Of a stretch of DNA of 64,000 nt, positions 27,101 to 35,090 are shown piece after piece. Within the stretch, counting starts at the first letter, position 1, and every line of letters starts with the position of its first letter. The stretch is from contig NZ_JAZHOB010000004.1 of NCBI RefSeq assembly GCF_048751585.1, positions 124,001-188,000 on the forward strand, read 5' to 3'. The notes beneath the pieces are model-generated. The model made no database searches and was not told the origin of the DNA. It was given only the letters and a program-made list of their open reading frames with translations. Source of the DNA: G025836975 sp048751585 (GTDB lineage: Bacteria > Pseudomonadota > Gammaproteobacteria > Burkholderiales > Burkholderiaceae_B). The position numbers and the translations under genes were made by a program.

Positions 27101-27214
27101 CGGATATTCTCGCACCGTCAGCCTGTCGTAGGAAATCAGGCCGATCAGCACGATGACCAGCGACAGCACAGTGGCGAATACCGGGCGCTTGATGCAGATG
27201 TCGGAAAGGACCAT
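24128..27214 (-). CDS. RND efflux transporter, inner-membrane pump (HAE1 family)
   Basis: 1028 residues, the usual AcrB/MexF size. It begins with SDICIKRPVFATVLSLVIVL. Two large periplasmic loops are separated by twelve membrane segments. The proton-relay paired aspartates are in AIGLVVDDAIVVLEN (membrane segment 4), and the MxG-type ALTLTPMMCSTLL is present. It exports hydrophobic compounds using the proton gradient, with the adaptor encoded 14 bases upstream. No outer-membrane channel gene is in the cluster, so it must share a TolC/OprM-type channel. Confidence 0.96.
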   Translation of the reverse strand: MVLSDICIKRPVFATVLSLVIVLIGLISYDRLTVREYPAIDEPVVSVITGYKGASPEVVESQVTKPLEDQLAGMEGVDVMTSRSRSERSLINIKFNLARDPDAAAADVRDKVSRARRYLPDEIDEPIISKVEADSTPIIYIGVSTGTFSQMEASDYINRYVKTRLSVLPGAAEVRVYGERLPSMRIFIDRGKLAAYGLIVQDVEEALRQQNVLIPAGRIESQQREFSVVSSTDLQTVEQFRNVVVATVKGYPVRMSDVADVQIAPLDDRVLARFNGRPSLTIGITKQSTANPLDLSKEARKEVQLINENLPAGMKLNVSYDTSIFIQESINSVYHTVAEAIILVVLVIFFFLRSLRASLIPIVTIPVSLIGAFGIMYFFGFSINTLTLLAMVLAIGLVVDDAIVVLENIFRHIEEGKTRIEAAFLGAKEIGFAVIAMTLTLVTVYAPLAFATGRTGRLFIEFALTLAGAVLVSGFVALTLTPMMCSTLLRHQAGHGRIYTFIEGLLVSLTNRYRSGLALALRHRAIVLLLGLAVAMGSAVLFKTVKSELAPIEDRGVVFGVVSGPEGSTLDYTLQSVKQIERLYADIPESAGNQSIIGYPTVVDSFAILRLKPWGERDRSQQSIASSLQPEFAALPGVRAFPTNPPSLGQRATSKPIDFVIMSQVTYPEMAKLVDGFLDKLKDYPGLENVDTDLRLNTPELQVVVQRDKLADVGIDVGEVGRTLESMLGGRQVTRFRDSGEQYDVIVQVKKQDRADPADISDIYVRTSAGGMVQLSNFLKVSEGVSPQSLNHFNRLRAVKVQASIAPGYALGEVLEHMNAVARDTLPPTVQIDLDGQSREFRDSSGGIYLVFMMALAFIYLVLAAQFESWRNPLIIMFSVPLSMTGALLALWLSGGTLSIYSQIGLITLVGLITKHGILIVEFTNQLRAEGVEKFEAVMQASVLRLRPILMTTGAMVLGVLPLAYATGAGAESRQQIGWVLVGGLSLGTVLTLFVVPVAYTLIAGKVKLKATTTASAPTEHLAPQQVQ

Positions 27215-27228
27215 GGTGCTCTCGCGGC

Positions 27229-28338
27229 TCAGGAAACGGCAGCGTTTTTGGGCGTGGACAGTATCTGGACCAGATCGCCGTCACGTACTTTTTGCAGGCC
27301 GGCGGTAATCACCTGATCGCCGGGCCGCAGCCCGGAGACGATCTCGACCCGGCCGCTGCGGCGCTGGCCGACCTGCACGACGACCCGCTGGGCATGCCCA
27401 TCGACGATGCGGAAAACATACTGCTCTTCGCCGGAAGGAACCAGCGCCGTCTCGGGAACCACCAAGGCCTTGTCGTCGGCAAACTGCAGCCGCACGCGCG
27501 CGAACATGCCGGGACGCAGCGCGCCGTCGGCGTTGGGCACATTGGCGCGCAACAATATGGATCGGCCGCCGACATCGACCAAGGGACTGATGGCGCCCAC
27601 CTCGCCCTCGCGGCTTTGCCCCGGCAGCGCGTCGAAACTGAGCGCCAGCTTGATGCCTTCGCGAACTTCGCCCAGGAACTGCTCGGGTATGCGGAAGTCG
27701 ACCTTCAGCGGGTCGATGGACTCGATGGGCACCAGGTCTATGCCCGGGCTGACGTAATCGCCCACCGAAACATTGCGCAGCCCTATCATGCCGTCGAAGG
27801 GCGCCAGGATAGCGGTCTTGTCCAGGTGGGCCTTGGCGAGCGCCTGCGCGGCCTGTTGCACCTTGAGCTGGCTGCCGGCCTCGTCGCGCGCCTGCTTGCT
27901 GATGAAACCCTGCTTGTCCAGCTCCACCGCCCGCCGATACTGGCTGTTGGCAAGATTGAGGTTGGCTTGGGCCTGCTGCAATTGAGCCTTGGCCACGCTG
28001 TCGTCCAGGCGCACCAGCACCTGTCCTTTCTTGACCTTGCCGCCCTCGTTGAAATTGATTTCGGCGATGCGCCCGGTGATTTCGGGGCGCAGCATGACGG
28101 AGTTTTCGGAACGCAGGCTGCCCACCGCCGACACGCCGCGCGGCATCGCCAACTGCTCAACGTCGGCAACCTCGACAGCCACTTTCTTTTTTGCCTGCTC
28201 GGACTGCGTCGCGTGAGCCGAAGCCGGGGGCTTGCCCGCACCGTTGGCGCCGCGTCCGGCCAGCCAGCCGGCGCCGCCGGCACCCAACGCAATGCCCACT
28301 GCAAGCACCAGAAAAAGTCCGAAAGAGGAGTGTTTCAT
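27229..28338 (-). CDS. RND efflux periplasmic adaptor (membrane fusion protein)
   Basis: 369 residues. An N-terminal hydrophobic anchor or signal (SFGLFLVLAVGIALGAGG) is followed by the lipoyl/barrel halves: EITGRIAEINFNEGGKVKKG, the hairpin helices rich in Ala/Gln/Leu, and APFDGMIGLRNVSVGDYV. I take ATG 28338; a TTG 11 codons upstream is less likely. It bridges the RND pump to an outer-membrane channel. The pair sits between rnhA and dnaQ. Confidence 0.94.
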   Translation of the reverse strand: MKHSSFGLFLVLAVGIALGAGGAGWLAGRGANGAGKPPASAHATQSEQAKKKVAVEVADVEQLAMPRGVSAVGSLRSENSVMLRPEITGRIAEINFNEGGKVKKGQVLVRLDDSVAKAQLQQAQANLNLANSQYRRAVELDKQGFISKQARDEAGSQLKVQQAAQALAKAHLDKTAILAPFDGMIGLRNVSVGDYVSPGIDLVPIESIDPLKVDFRIPEQFLGEVREGIKLALSFDALPGQSREGEVGAISPLVDVGGRSILLRANVPNADGALRPGMFARVRLQFADDKALVVPETALVPSGEEQYVFRIVDGHAQRVVVQVGQRRSGRVEIVSGLRPGDQVITAGLQKVRDGDLVQILSTPKNAAVS

Positions 28339-28401
28339 GAGGATAGGATATGAAAGAGGATGCCGACACAATTTGTGACTTTAGCATTGCTTTGCTTTTA
28401 A

Positions 28402-28872
28402 TTACATGCTTTTATTCATCAAATCGGCGCGCGCCAGCTCCACCCCCAAATTGGCCAGCTGATCGGCCTTTTCATTGCCTGGATCGCCGGCGTGGCCGCG
28501 CACCCATTTCCAGGTCAGGACGTGCTGCTGGACCAGGCTGTCCAGCTCTTGCCACAAGTCGGCATTCTTGACCGGCTTCTTGTCGGCGGTTCTCCATCCC
28601 CGGCGCTTCCAGTTCGCCAGCCATTCATTCATGCCTTTCTGCACATACTGGGAATCGGTGTGCACCACCACGTCGCAGCGCCGCTTCAGGGCCTTGAGCG
28701 CCTGGATCACGGCCATCAACTCCATGCGGTTGTTGGTGGTGTCGGGTTCTCCCCCATACAAGGTCTTTTCATGCCGGCCCTGGCGCAGCAACGCGCCCCA
28801 GCCTCCCACCCCGGGATTGCCCTTGCAGGCGCCATCGGTCCAGATTTCAACTTGACTGCTATTTATTGTCAT
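28402..28872 (-). CDS. rnhA: ribonuclease HI
   Basis: 156 residues. The catalytic carboxylates are Asp13 (IWTDGACKGNPG), Glu51 (NNRMELMA), Asp73 (VHTDSQYV) and the aspartate of GNEKADQLAN near the end; a basic handle follows TDSQYVQKG. It cuts RNA in RNA:DNA hybrids. It lies 69 bases downstream of a methyltransferase gene, as rnhA does in many proteobacteria. Confidence 0.97.
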   Translation of the reverse strand: MTINSSQVEIWTDGACKGNPGVGGWGALLRQGRHEKTLYGGEPDTTNNRMELMAVIQALKALKRRCDVVVHTDSQYVQKGMNEWLANWKRRGWRTADKKPVKNADLWQELDSLVQQHVLTWKWVRGHAGDPGNEKADQLANLGVELARADLMNKSM

Positions 28873-28941
28873 TGAGAGTATTGCGCGAATTGCTTCCTGA
28901 TATTTTTACGGTAATGGCACGCAGATGCCGGCGTGCCGGCG

Positions 28942-29694
28942 CTACAGTCCAAGATCGGAGTGGCGCCCGGTTACAACCGCCTGGCGCTGGACGCGTTTTT
29001 TTGCCGTTTTCCATTTCGGTCCCACCAGCGTCATGCCGGCGACGCGCTTCACAGCCGATACGACATAGACCGCGCCGCATACCGGCCACCATCGGTCGCC
29101 CGCCGCGTCCATGAACGACCAGCGGTCCAGCCATGCCTGGCTGTTGCAAGGCGGGGCATAGCATCCGAACCGGCCCCTATCCAGCTCGAAGGATAAAAGC
29201 TTGAACCAGTCCTTCAAGCGCGGCAGCGATACCTGCAAATGCGCCGGAACGGGCAATAAGGGATCCAGCCCCGGGATGCGATCGCTTGCGCCCCAGAGGC
29301 TCCAGGGATTGAAGCCGGAAATCACGACGCGGCCTTCAGGCATCAGCACCCGTTCGGCCTCGCGCAGTATCTGATGCGGCTTGGCGGAGGTTTCCAGGAT
29401 GTGGGGAAGGACCAGCAAATCGATGCTTTGCGTATCGAACGGCAGATTCTCCGGATCGGCAACGACCGCCGCATCGGCATGGGCGGCTGTATCGAAAAGC
29501 ACCCGTGTCCTGCCCTTGTACGGAATGCGGTTGGCGCGCAGCAAGTCCCACTGCGGCAGGCCGATTTGTATGGCATGATAGCCGAATACATTGCTGACCA
29601 TGGCATCGATCTGCTTTTGCTCCCAGCCTTGCACATACTGTCCCGCAGGGGTGCTCAGCCATTCGGCAAGCTCTAATATAAGAGGTTGTTCCAC
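28942..29694 (-). CDS. SAM-dependent methyltransferase (YafS-like)
   Basis: 250 residues with a class I methyltransferase core in which motif I is degenerate (RVLFDTAAHADAAVVADPENLPF). Later segments are LVLPHILETSAKPHQILREA and EGRVVISGFNPWSLWG, typical of the YafS-like proteins encoded between gloB and rnhA. The substrate is unknown. The start is a GTG at 29694, 26 bases from the divergent gloB start, so the two share a compact promoter. Confidence 0.85.
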   Translation of the reverse strand: MEQPLILELAEWLSTPAGQYVQGWEQKQIDAMVSNVFGYHAIQIGLPQWDLLRANRIPYKGRTRVLFDTAAHADAAVVADPENLPFDTQSIDLLVLPHILETSAKPHQILREAERVLMPEGRVVISGFNPWSLWGASDRIPGLDPLLPVPAHLQVSLPRLKDWFKLLSFELDRGRFGCYAPPCNSQAWLDRWSFMDAAGDRWWPVCGAVYVVSAVKRVAGMTLVGPKWKTAKKRVQRQAVVTGRHSDLGL

Positions 29695-29720
29695 CGCTAC
29701 GCTAACTCCCGCCTTACGCT

Positions 29721-30509
29721 ATGACTACTACTGAATTGATTCCGCTGCCGGCCTTCACAGACAACTATATCTGGATGCTCTGTAAAAACGGCCGGGCCGT
29801 TGTGGTGGACCCCGGCCAATCGGCCCCCGTCGAAGACCTGCTTGAACAGCGCGGGCTGACGCTGGACTCCATTTTACTTACCCACCATCATCACGATCAT
29901 GTGGGCGGGGTGCTGGCATTACAACAGCGAACCGGGGCTGTCGTCTATGGCCCCGCGTCCGAAACCTTGCCAGCCTGCGACCATCGGATGCGCGAAGGAG
30001 ATACGGTACAATTGCCCGCCGTCGGCCTGACGCTCAAGGTTTTCGATATTCCCGGCCATACCGCCGGCCATATCGCTTACTACGGCCAGCTCGATACAGG
30101 AAAACCCTTGGTTTTTTGCGGCGACACCCTGTTTGCGGGGGGTTGCGGACGCTTGTTCGAGGGAACACCCATCCAAATGGCGAATTCTCTGGGTAAACTA
30201 AGCGCTTTGCCGCCTAATACGTTAGTATGTTGCGCCCATGAATATACACTGGCAAATTTACGTTGGGCGCTGCATGTCGAGCCCGGCAACACCGTTTTGC
30301 AGCAACGATTGGAAGCCGCCACGCAGCTTCGATCTCGTGGACAGCCCACTTTGCCGTCCACGATCCAAGCCGAGCTTGATACCAATCCCTTCCTGCGGAC
30401 CTCGCAGGCTTCGGTGGCAAAGGCGGCAAGCGCTTACGCAGGAACCTTGCTGGACTCACAGGTAGAAATATTTGCCGGTTTACGCGAATGGAAGAACAAC
30501 TTTAAATGA
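29721..30509 (+). CDS. gloB: hydroxyacylglutathione hydrolase (glyoxalase II)
   Basis: 262 residues of the metallo-beta-lactamase fold. The binuclear metal motif THHHHDHVGG is at about residues 54-63, and further ligands lie in DIPGHTAGHIAYY and FCGDTLFAGGCGR. It hydrolyses S-D-lactoylglutathione in methylglyoxal detoxification. The mltD gene follows after 7 bases in the same direction, as in other proteobacteria. Confidence 0.96.
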   Translation: MTTTELIPLPAFTDNYIWMLCKNGRAVVVDPGQSAPVEDLLEQRGLTLDSILLTHHHHDHVGGVLALQQRTGAVVYGPASETLPACDHRMREGDTVQLPAVGLTLKVFDIPGHTAGHIAYYGQLDTGKPLVFCGDTLFAGGCGRLFEGTPIQMANSLGKLSALPPNTLVCCAHEYTLANLRWALHVEPGNTVLQQRLEAATQLRSRGQPTLPSTIQAELDTNPFLRTSQASVAKAASAYAGTLLDSQVEIFAGLREWKNNFK

Positions 30510-30516
30510 ATTGCCA

Positions 30517-31902
30517 ATGAACTGCTTACGACTATTCATTCTGCTTATCGTAGCAGTACTGGCTGGTTGCGCCACCAATAACACGCAAAACCCCTATGCC
30601 TCCGCCAAGAAAACCTACACGGCGGCCGAAACCTCGCGCACGATAGACCTTACCCACCCGCCGCGCGACATGTGGGACAGAATCCGGCGGGGCTTCGCCA
30701 TACCCAACCTGCACAGCGAACTTACCGAGCGCTGGACCGATTACTACGCCTCGCACCCTGAGTCCGTGCTGCTCATGAGCCAGCGGGCGGGCAAATACCT
30801 GTACTACATCGTCGACGAACTCGATCGCCGCGGCCTGCCCACCGAACTGGCCTTGCTGCCTTTCGTCGAAAGCGCCTACAACCCCACCGCCTACTCGCGC
30901 GCTCATGCTTCGGGGCTGTGGCAGTTCATTCCCAGCACCGGCAAGCACTACAACCTGGAGCAGGACTGGTGGCGCGACCAACGCCGCGACCCCATAGCGT
31001 CGACCAACGCGGCGCTGGACTACCTTTCCTATCTGTACGACTTCCAGGGCGACTGGTATCTGGCGCTGGCCTCGTACAACTGGGGCGAAGGGTCGGTGAA
31101 GCGGGCCATGGAGAAAAACACGAAAGCGGGACAAGCGGCGGACTACGCCTCGCTGAACATGCCCGACGAAACGCGCAACTACGTGCCCAAGCTCCAGGCC
31201 ATCAAGAACATCATCGCCAATCCCAAGAAATTCGGCATCACGCTGCCCGAAGTCAGCAACACGCCTTATTTCACCACTGTACAGAAACGCGACTTCGATA
31301 TCGATATCGAGGTCGCCGCCAAGCTGGCCGAGATGTCGGTCGAAGAATTCAAGTCGCTCAACGCCTCATTCAACCGGCCCATAATTCTTGCCGAACATAA
31401 ACCCACCCTGCTTCTTCCCACCAACCGCGTGGATATTTTCAACGCGAACCTGCAGGCCTACCAAGGCAGGCTCAGTTCCTGGGATACATACAGAAGCAAG
31501 AAAGGCGAATCCTACGCCGCGATCGCCAAGCAACATGGCATCAGCCTGGGCAGATTGCGGGCCGTCAATGGCCTGAGCAAAAAGCAAAGCCGCGCTGTGG
31601 CGCAAACCCTGCTGGTTCCGGCCAAGGGCGCCCGCGGCTCCATCCAGTTGGCATCGCTCGAAGTACCCGACGCCGACACGGCTCCCACTCGCGGCAAGAC
31701 GGACGGGAAAAAAGACGTCGTCGTCCTGCAGCGCAAAGCCAATGTCCGAACCCATACCGTCAAAGGCGGCGACACGCTGTTTTCTTTGGCCAAACGCTAT
31801 AACACTTCGGTCAACGAGCTGCGTAAACTCAACAACCTGAAGAACGACAAGCTGGCCAAGGGCAAGCGCTTGCGCGTTCCGGGCACAAGCATACGCGGCT
31901 AG
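30517..31902 (+). CDS. mltD: membrane-bound lytic murein transglycosylase D with LysM domain
   Basis: 461 residues. A lipoprotein signal ends at the lipobox LAGC (Cys18). The lytic transglycosylase domain has the catalytic glutamate in LPFVESAYNPTAYS and ASGLWQFIPSTGKHY. Downstream segments lead to a clear C-terminal LysM peptidoglycan-binding repeat (HTVKGGDTLFSLAKRYNTS... RVPG); an earlier, weaker LysM-like unit lies at about 325-375. It cleaves peptidoglycan at the outer membrane. The ATG at 30517 is seven bases after the gloB stop. Confidence 0.95.
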   Translation: MNCLRLFILLIVAVLAGCATNNTQNPYASAKKTYTAAETSRTIDLTHPPRDMWDRIRRGFAIPNLHSELTERWTDYYASHPESVLLMSQRAGKYLYYIVDELDRRGLPTELALLPFVESAYNPTAYSRAHASGLWQFIPSTGKHYNLEQDWWRDQRRDPIASTNAALDYLSYLYDFQGDWYLALASYNWGEGSVKRAMEKNTKAGQAADYASLNMPDETRNYVPKLQAIKNIIANPKKFGITLPEVSNTPYFTTVQKRDFDIDIEVAAKLAEMSVEEFKSLNASFNRPIILAEHKPTLLLPTNRVDIFNANLQAYQGRLSSWDTYRSKKGESYAAIAKQHGISLGRLRAVNGLSKKQSRAVAQTLLVPAKGARGSIQLASLEVPDADTAPTRGKTDGKKDVVVLQRKANVRTHTVKGGDTLFSLAKRYNTSVNELRKLNNLKNDKLAKGKRLRVPGTSIRG

Positions 31903-31928
31903 CTCTCATTATTAAAAAGGATCATCAC

Positions 31929-32711
31929 ATGGGTTTCCTGAACGGTAAGCGCATTCTGGTTACGGGCGTGTTGTCGAACCGCTCGATCGCCTACGGCATA
32001 GCACGCGCCTGCAAGCAACAAGGCGCGGAACTGGCGTTCACATACGCCGGCGAGCGCTTCAAGGATCGCGTTACGGAATTCGCCAAGGAACTGGACAGCA
32101 GCATCGTCATATCCTGCGACGTCGCCGAAGACCAGCAAATCGACAATGCCTTCAAGGAACTCCAGGGCCAATGGGATGGCCTGGACGGCCTGGTCCACTC
32201 CATAGGCTTCGCACCGCGCGAGGCCATTGCCGGCGATTTCCTGGAAGGCATGACGCGCGAAGGTTTCCGCATCGCCCACGATATCTCGGCCTACAGCTTC
32301 CCGGCCATGGCCAAGGCCGCGCTGCCCTTGCTCAAGGGCCGCAACAGCTCGGTGCTGACGCTTACCTATCTAGGCGCTGAGAAAGCCATCCCCAACTACA
32401 ACACCATGGGCCTGGCCAAGGCATCGCTGGAAGCCAGCGTGCGTTACCTGGCGGCGTCCCTGGGTCCGCTGGGGATACGCGCCAACGGCATTTCCGCAGG
32501 CCCCATCAAGACCCTGGCGGCAAGCGGCATCAAGGATTTTTCCACGATACTCAAATATGTGGAAACCCATGCTCCCTTGCGCCGCAATGTCACCATTGAA
32601 GATGTCGGCAACGTGGCCGCCTTCTTGATGTCGGACCTGGCGGCAGGCGTTACCGGCGAAATCACGCACGTGGACGGCGGTTTCTCCACAGTCGTTCCCG
32701 GCATGGAATAA
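31929..32711 (+). CDS. fabI: enoyl-[acyl-carrier-protein] reductase (NADH)
   Basis: 260 residues. It has the FabI start GKRILVTGVLSNRSIAYGIA, HSIGFAPREAI, and the catalytic pattern with Tyr and Lys in YNTMGLAKASLE (six residues apart, typical of enoyl reductases). It ends VTGEITHVDGGFSTV. It performs the last reduction of fatty-acid elongation and is the target of triclosan-type inhibitors (family knowledge). An AAGGAT site precedes the ATG. Confidence 0.97.
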   Translation: MGFLNGKRILVTGVLSNRSIAYGIARACKQQGAELAFTYAGERFKDRVTEFAKELDSSIVISCDVAEDQQIDNAFKELQGQWDGLDGLVHSIGFAPREAIAGDFLEGMTREGFRIAHDISAYSFPAMAKAALPLLKGRNSSVLTLTYLGAEKAIPNYNTMGLAKASLEASVRYLAASLGPLGIRANGISAGPIKTLAASGIKDFSTILKYVETHAPLRRNVTIEDVGNVAAFLMSDLAAGVTGEITHVDGGFSTVVPGME

Positions 32712-32717
32712 GTCCCG

Positions 32718-33380
32718 CTAAGGAAAGCGCGTAGGCGGATCGCCCTCTTGCCATGGCGGATACTTGGCCATGACGATCTGGAACAGGCCGCTTTCCTTCC
32801 AGTCCGACAGCCAGCGCTGCAGGCCAGGCCAAGGCTGGGCCTGAAACCAGGCTGGATCGACATGGGCGAATTGGCGGACAAAAGGCGCAATGGCCATATC
32901 GGCCAACGCCGGCCGGCCGCCGAACAGGAAAGCTTGATCGGCCAACCTGAAGCACAATGATTCAAGCCAAACCGCGGCTTCATCGCGAAAGCGATCGCCA
33001 TTTGCCTCTTGGTAGCGCTGCGGATACTTATAGCGATCAAGCCGGTATTTGAAGGGGCCGTCGCACTCTTCCACAAGCGCCAGCATGGCTTGCAGATCGC
33101 CCCGCTCCGGCGCCAGCCAGGCATCGGGATCATTACGCCGCAAAGCCCACAACATAATGTCCAGGCTCTGGTCTACGACATGGCCCTCGGTATCCACCAG
33201 CACAGGCACGGTCGCCTTGGGCGACGCATCAAGCAGGGCCTGGGGCTTGGCCTTCAAGACAATCTCTCGAAGTTCGCAGGCCTGGCCGCTGGCGGCGATA
33301 GCCGATCGCGCCCGCATGGCGTAGGGGCAGCGGCGAAAGGAATACAGGATGGGAAGAGGAATTCCGGGCTGAGGACTCAT
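32718..33380 (-). CDS. glutathione S-transferase family protein
   Basis: 220 residues. The N-terminal thioredoxin-like domain begins ILYSFRRCPYAMRARSAI, with a CPYA site close to the redox-type or omega-class GST motif, and contains the glutathione-site segment ATVPVLVDTEGHVVDQSLDI. An all-helical C-terminal domain follows (ALADMAIAPFVRQFAHVD). I take ATG 33380; a TTG nine codons upstream is less likely. It ends six bases from fabI, convergent. Substrate unknown. Confidence 0.85.
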   Translation of the reverse strand: MSPQPGIPLPILYSFRRCPYAMRARSAIAASGQACELREIVLKAKPQALLDASPKATVPVLVDTEGHVVDQSLDIMLWALRRNDPDAWLAPERGDLQAMLALVEECDGPFKYRLDRYKYPQRYQEANGDRFRDEAAVWLESLCFRLADQAFLFGGRPALADMAIAPFVRQFAHVDPAWFQAQPWPGLQRWLSDWKESGLFQIVMAKYPPWQEGDPPTRFP

Positions 33381-33431
33381 ACCCAAGGTTATACCGCAGG
33401 CCGGCAATTTCCGGAGCGGATAGGAAGCGGG

Positions 33432-33590
33432 CTATTTATCGCGCTTTCTGCCGTAGCGCTCGTTGCCGACGCTGGCCATGCAGATGATCTGCTTGGTTGA
33501 AGCCTGTTTCGCGCGTTCCTGGTTGATACGCTGCTGGGCTCCCGTTTGCAACGGACGAAACGGCGTGGGAGTACGGGGTTTTACAAGCAT
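33432..33590 (-). CDS. small basic hypothetical protein (52 aa)
   Basis: An open reading frame of 52 codons from the ATG at 33590 to TAG. The product starts MLVKPRTPTPFRPLQTGAQ and ends NERYGRKRDK; it is strongly basic (about 13 Arg/Lys) with no signal or membrane segment and one cysteine. I have no family for it. Basic composition could mean nucleic-acid or ribosome binding (inference). It lies alone between the GST gene and trhO, with 112 bases of featureless sequence upstream. Confidence 0.5.
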   Translation of the reverse strand: MLVKPRTPTPFRPLQTGAQQRINQERAKQASTKQIICMASVGNERYGRKRDK

Positions 33591-33702
33591 GACGACAGCC
33601 TCACAGTAAGAATTCCATCCCGTTATGAACGGATGAAGATGGCAAAAACTGCTAACAAGCTATTACCATACCCTGTTTTGGCGACAAGCGTATGAAAACG
33701 CT

Positions 33703-34632
33703 CTATTTCATGCGTACTCCGATATGGCGCTGGCGCCGCTTGCGGGCCAGCTCAACCTGCTTCTGCCGCTCCCTGAAGCGCTGTTTCTGCTCGTCGCTAT
33801 GCGTATCGTGGCAATGTGGGCAACTGACGCCCTCTTCATAGAGTTCCGAAGCCTTGTCCTTGGCATCCAGCGGCAAGCGGCAGGCACGGCACAGCTCGTA
33901 GCTGCCCGGCGCCAGGCCGTGCCGCACCGAAACGCGCTCATCGAAGACAAAACATTCGCCCTTCCAGCGGCTTTCTTCGGCCGGCACGGTTTCCAGGTAT
34001 TTGAGTATGCCGCCTTCCAAATGGTAGACGTCGTCAAAGCCCTGGGAGCGTAAATAAGCCGTGGATTTTTCGCAACGTATGCCGCCGGTGCAGAACATCG
34101 CGACCCTGCGCCCCTCGGCCAGCACCCCGCCTTGGGCGGACTGCTCGGCCACCCATTGGGGAAACTCGGAAAAGCTGGTCGTATGCGGATTGACCGCAAG
34201 GTTGAACGAGCCGATGGATACCTCGTAATCGTTGCGCACATCCACCACCACGACGTCCGGATCGTCGATCAGGGCATTCCATTCGGCGGGCTTCACATAG
34301 GTGCCGGCCATGGTGCGCGCATGTACATTGGGCACACCCATGGTCACGATCTCGCGCTTGAGCTTGACCTTCATGCGATAAAACGGCATTTTTTCGGCCC
34401 AGGATTCTTTGTGCTCTAGGGTTGCCAGCCGGGGATCCGTCCGCAAATGATCGAGCACCGCCTCGACGCCGTCTTTGCTGCCGGCGATGGTCCCGTTGAT
34501 GCCTTCCTCGGCCAGCAGCAAGGTGCCTTTCACCTGCAGAGCCTCGCAAAACTCGAACAAGGGCTGCTGCAATTGCTGATAGTCGGAGAGCTCGACAAAC
34601 TTATAAAGCGCCGCGATGAGAAAATTAGCCAT
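33703..34632 (-). CDS. trhO: tRNA uridine(34) hydroxylase (rhodanese-like, UPF0176)
   Basis: 309 residues. The N-terminal acylphosphatase-like domain has LLLAEEGINGTIAGS. The rhodanese domain has VVVVDVRNDYEVSIGSF and the active-site loop MFCTGGIRCEKS with its cysteine. A C-terminal zinc-type CRACRLPLD ... CPHCHD region follows. TrhO makes 5-hydroxyuridine at the tRNA wobble position. Length and domain order are normal. Confidence 0.94.
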   Translation of the reverse strand: MANFLIAALYKFVELSDYQQLQQPLFEFCEALQVKGTLLLAEEGINGTIAGSKDGVEAVLDHLRTDPRLATLEHKESWAEKMPFYRMKVKLKREIVTMGVPNVHARTMAGTYVKPAEWNALIDDPDVVVVDVRNDYEVSIGSFNLAVNPHTTSFSEFPQWVAEQSAQGGVLAEGRRVAMFCTGGIRCEKSTAYLRSQGFDDVYHLEGGILKYLETVPAEESRWKGECFVFDERVSVRHGLAPGSYELCRACRLPLDAKDKASELYEEGVSCPHCHDTHSDEQKQRFRERQKQVELARKRRQRHIGVRMK

Positions 34633-34757
34633 AAACCTGAAACAATGTAATAAGGCAAAGCCGATCCCGGCCGGCCGTCGGCGCCTATTTTAACGTTATC
34701 GGCACCCCCCGGTTTCCAGTATCATTAATACGCAACAACGTATAAAGAGGAACACTT

Positions 34758-35078
34758 ATGACATGGAAACTGATGCCCGGCGCCATTGCGGCGCTTGCCT
34801 TGCTGGCGGGCTGCGCAGCGAATCCGGCCGGCCCCTCCAGCGAACAAAACGCTGACGCGTCTTCCTCCGCGCCGCAGGCATGCAATGCCGATATGGCGGA
34901 ATCCGCCGTCGGTAAAAAGATAAGCTCCGCCCTCGTGGAAGATTATCGCAAGCAGTCGGGTTCAAAGACGGCTCGGGCGCTGCGCCCGAACGACGTCATG
35001 ACCCTGGAGTACAACCCTCAGCGGCTCAATCTGCGTACCGACGACAAGGACATCGTCATCAGCGTCAACTGCGGCTGA
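34758..35078 (+). CDS. lipoprotein with I78-type peptidase inhibitor domain
   Basis: 106 residues. A lipobox LLAGC (Cys19) marks lipidation. The mature part carries the I78 pattern: a cysteine in PQACNADMAESAVGKK, ALRPNDVMTLEYNPQRLNL, and a final NCG. Such proteins are predicted periplasmic inhibitors of serine peptidases. An AGAGGAA site precedes the ATG. The next gene follows after 12 bases. Confidence 0.85.
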   Translation: MTWKLMPGAIAALALLAGCAANPAGPSSEQNADASSSAPQACNADMAESAVGKKISSALVEDYRKQSGSKTARALRPNDVMTLEYNPQRLNLRTDDKDIVISVNCG

Positions 35079-35090
35079 TACAAGTAAACA

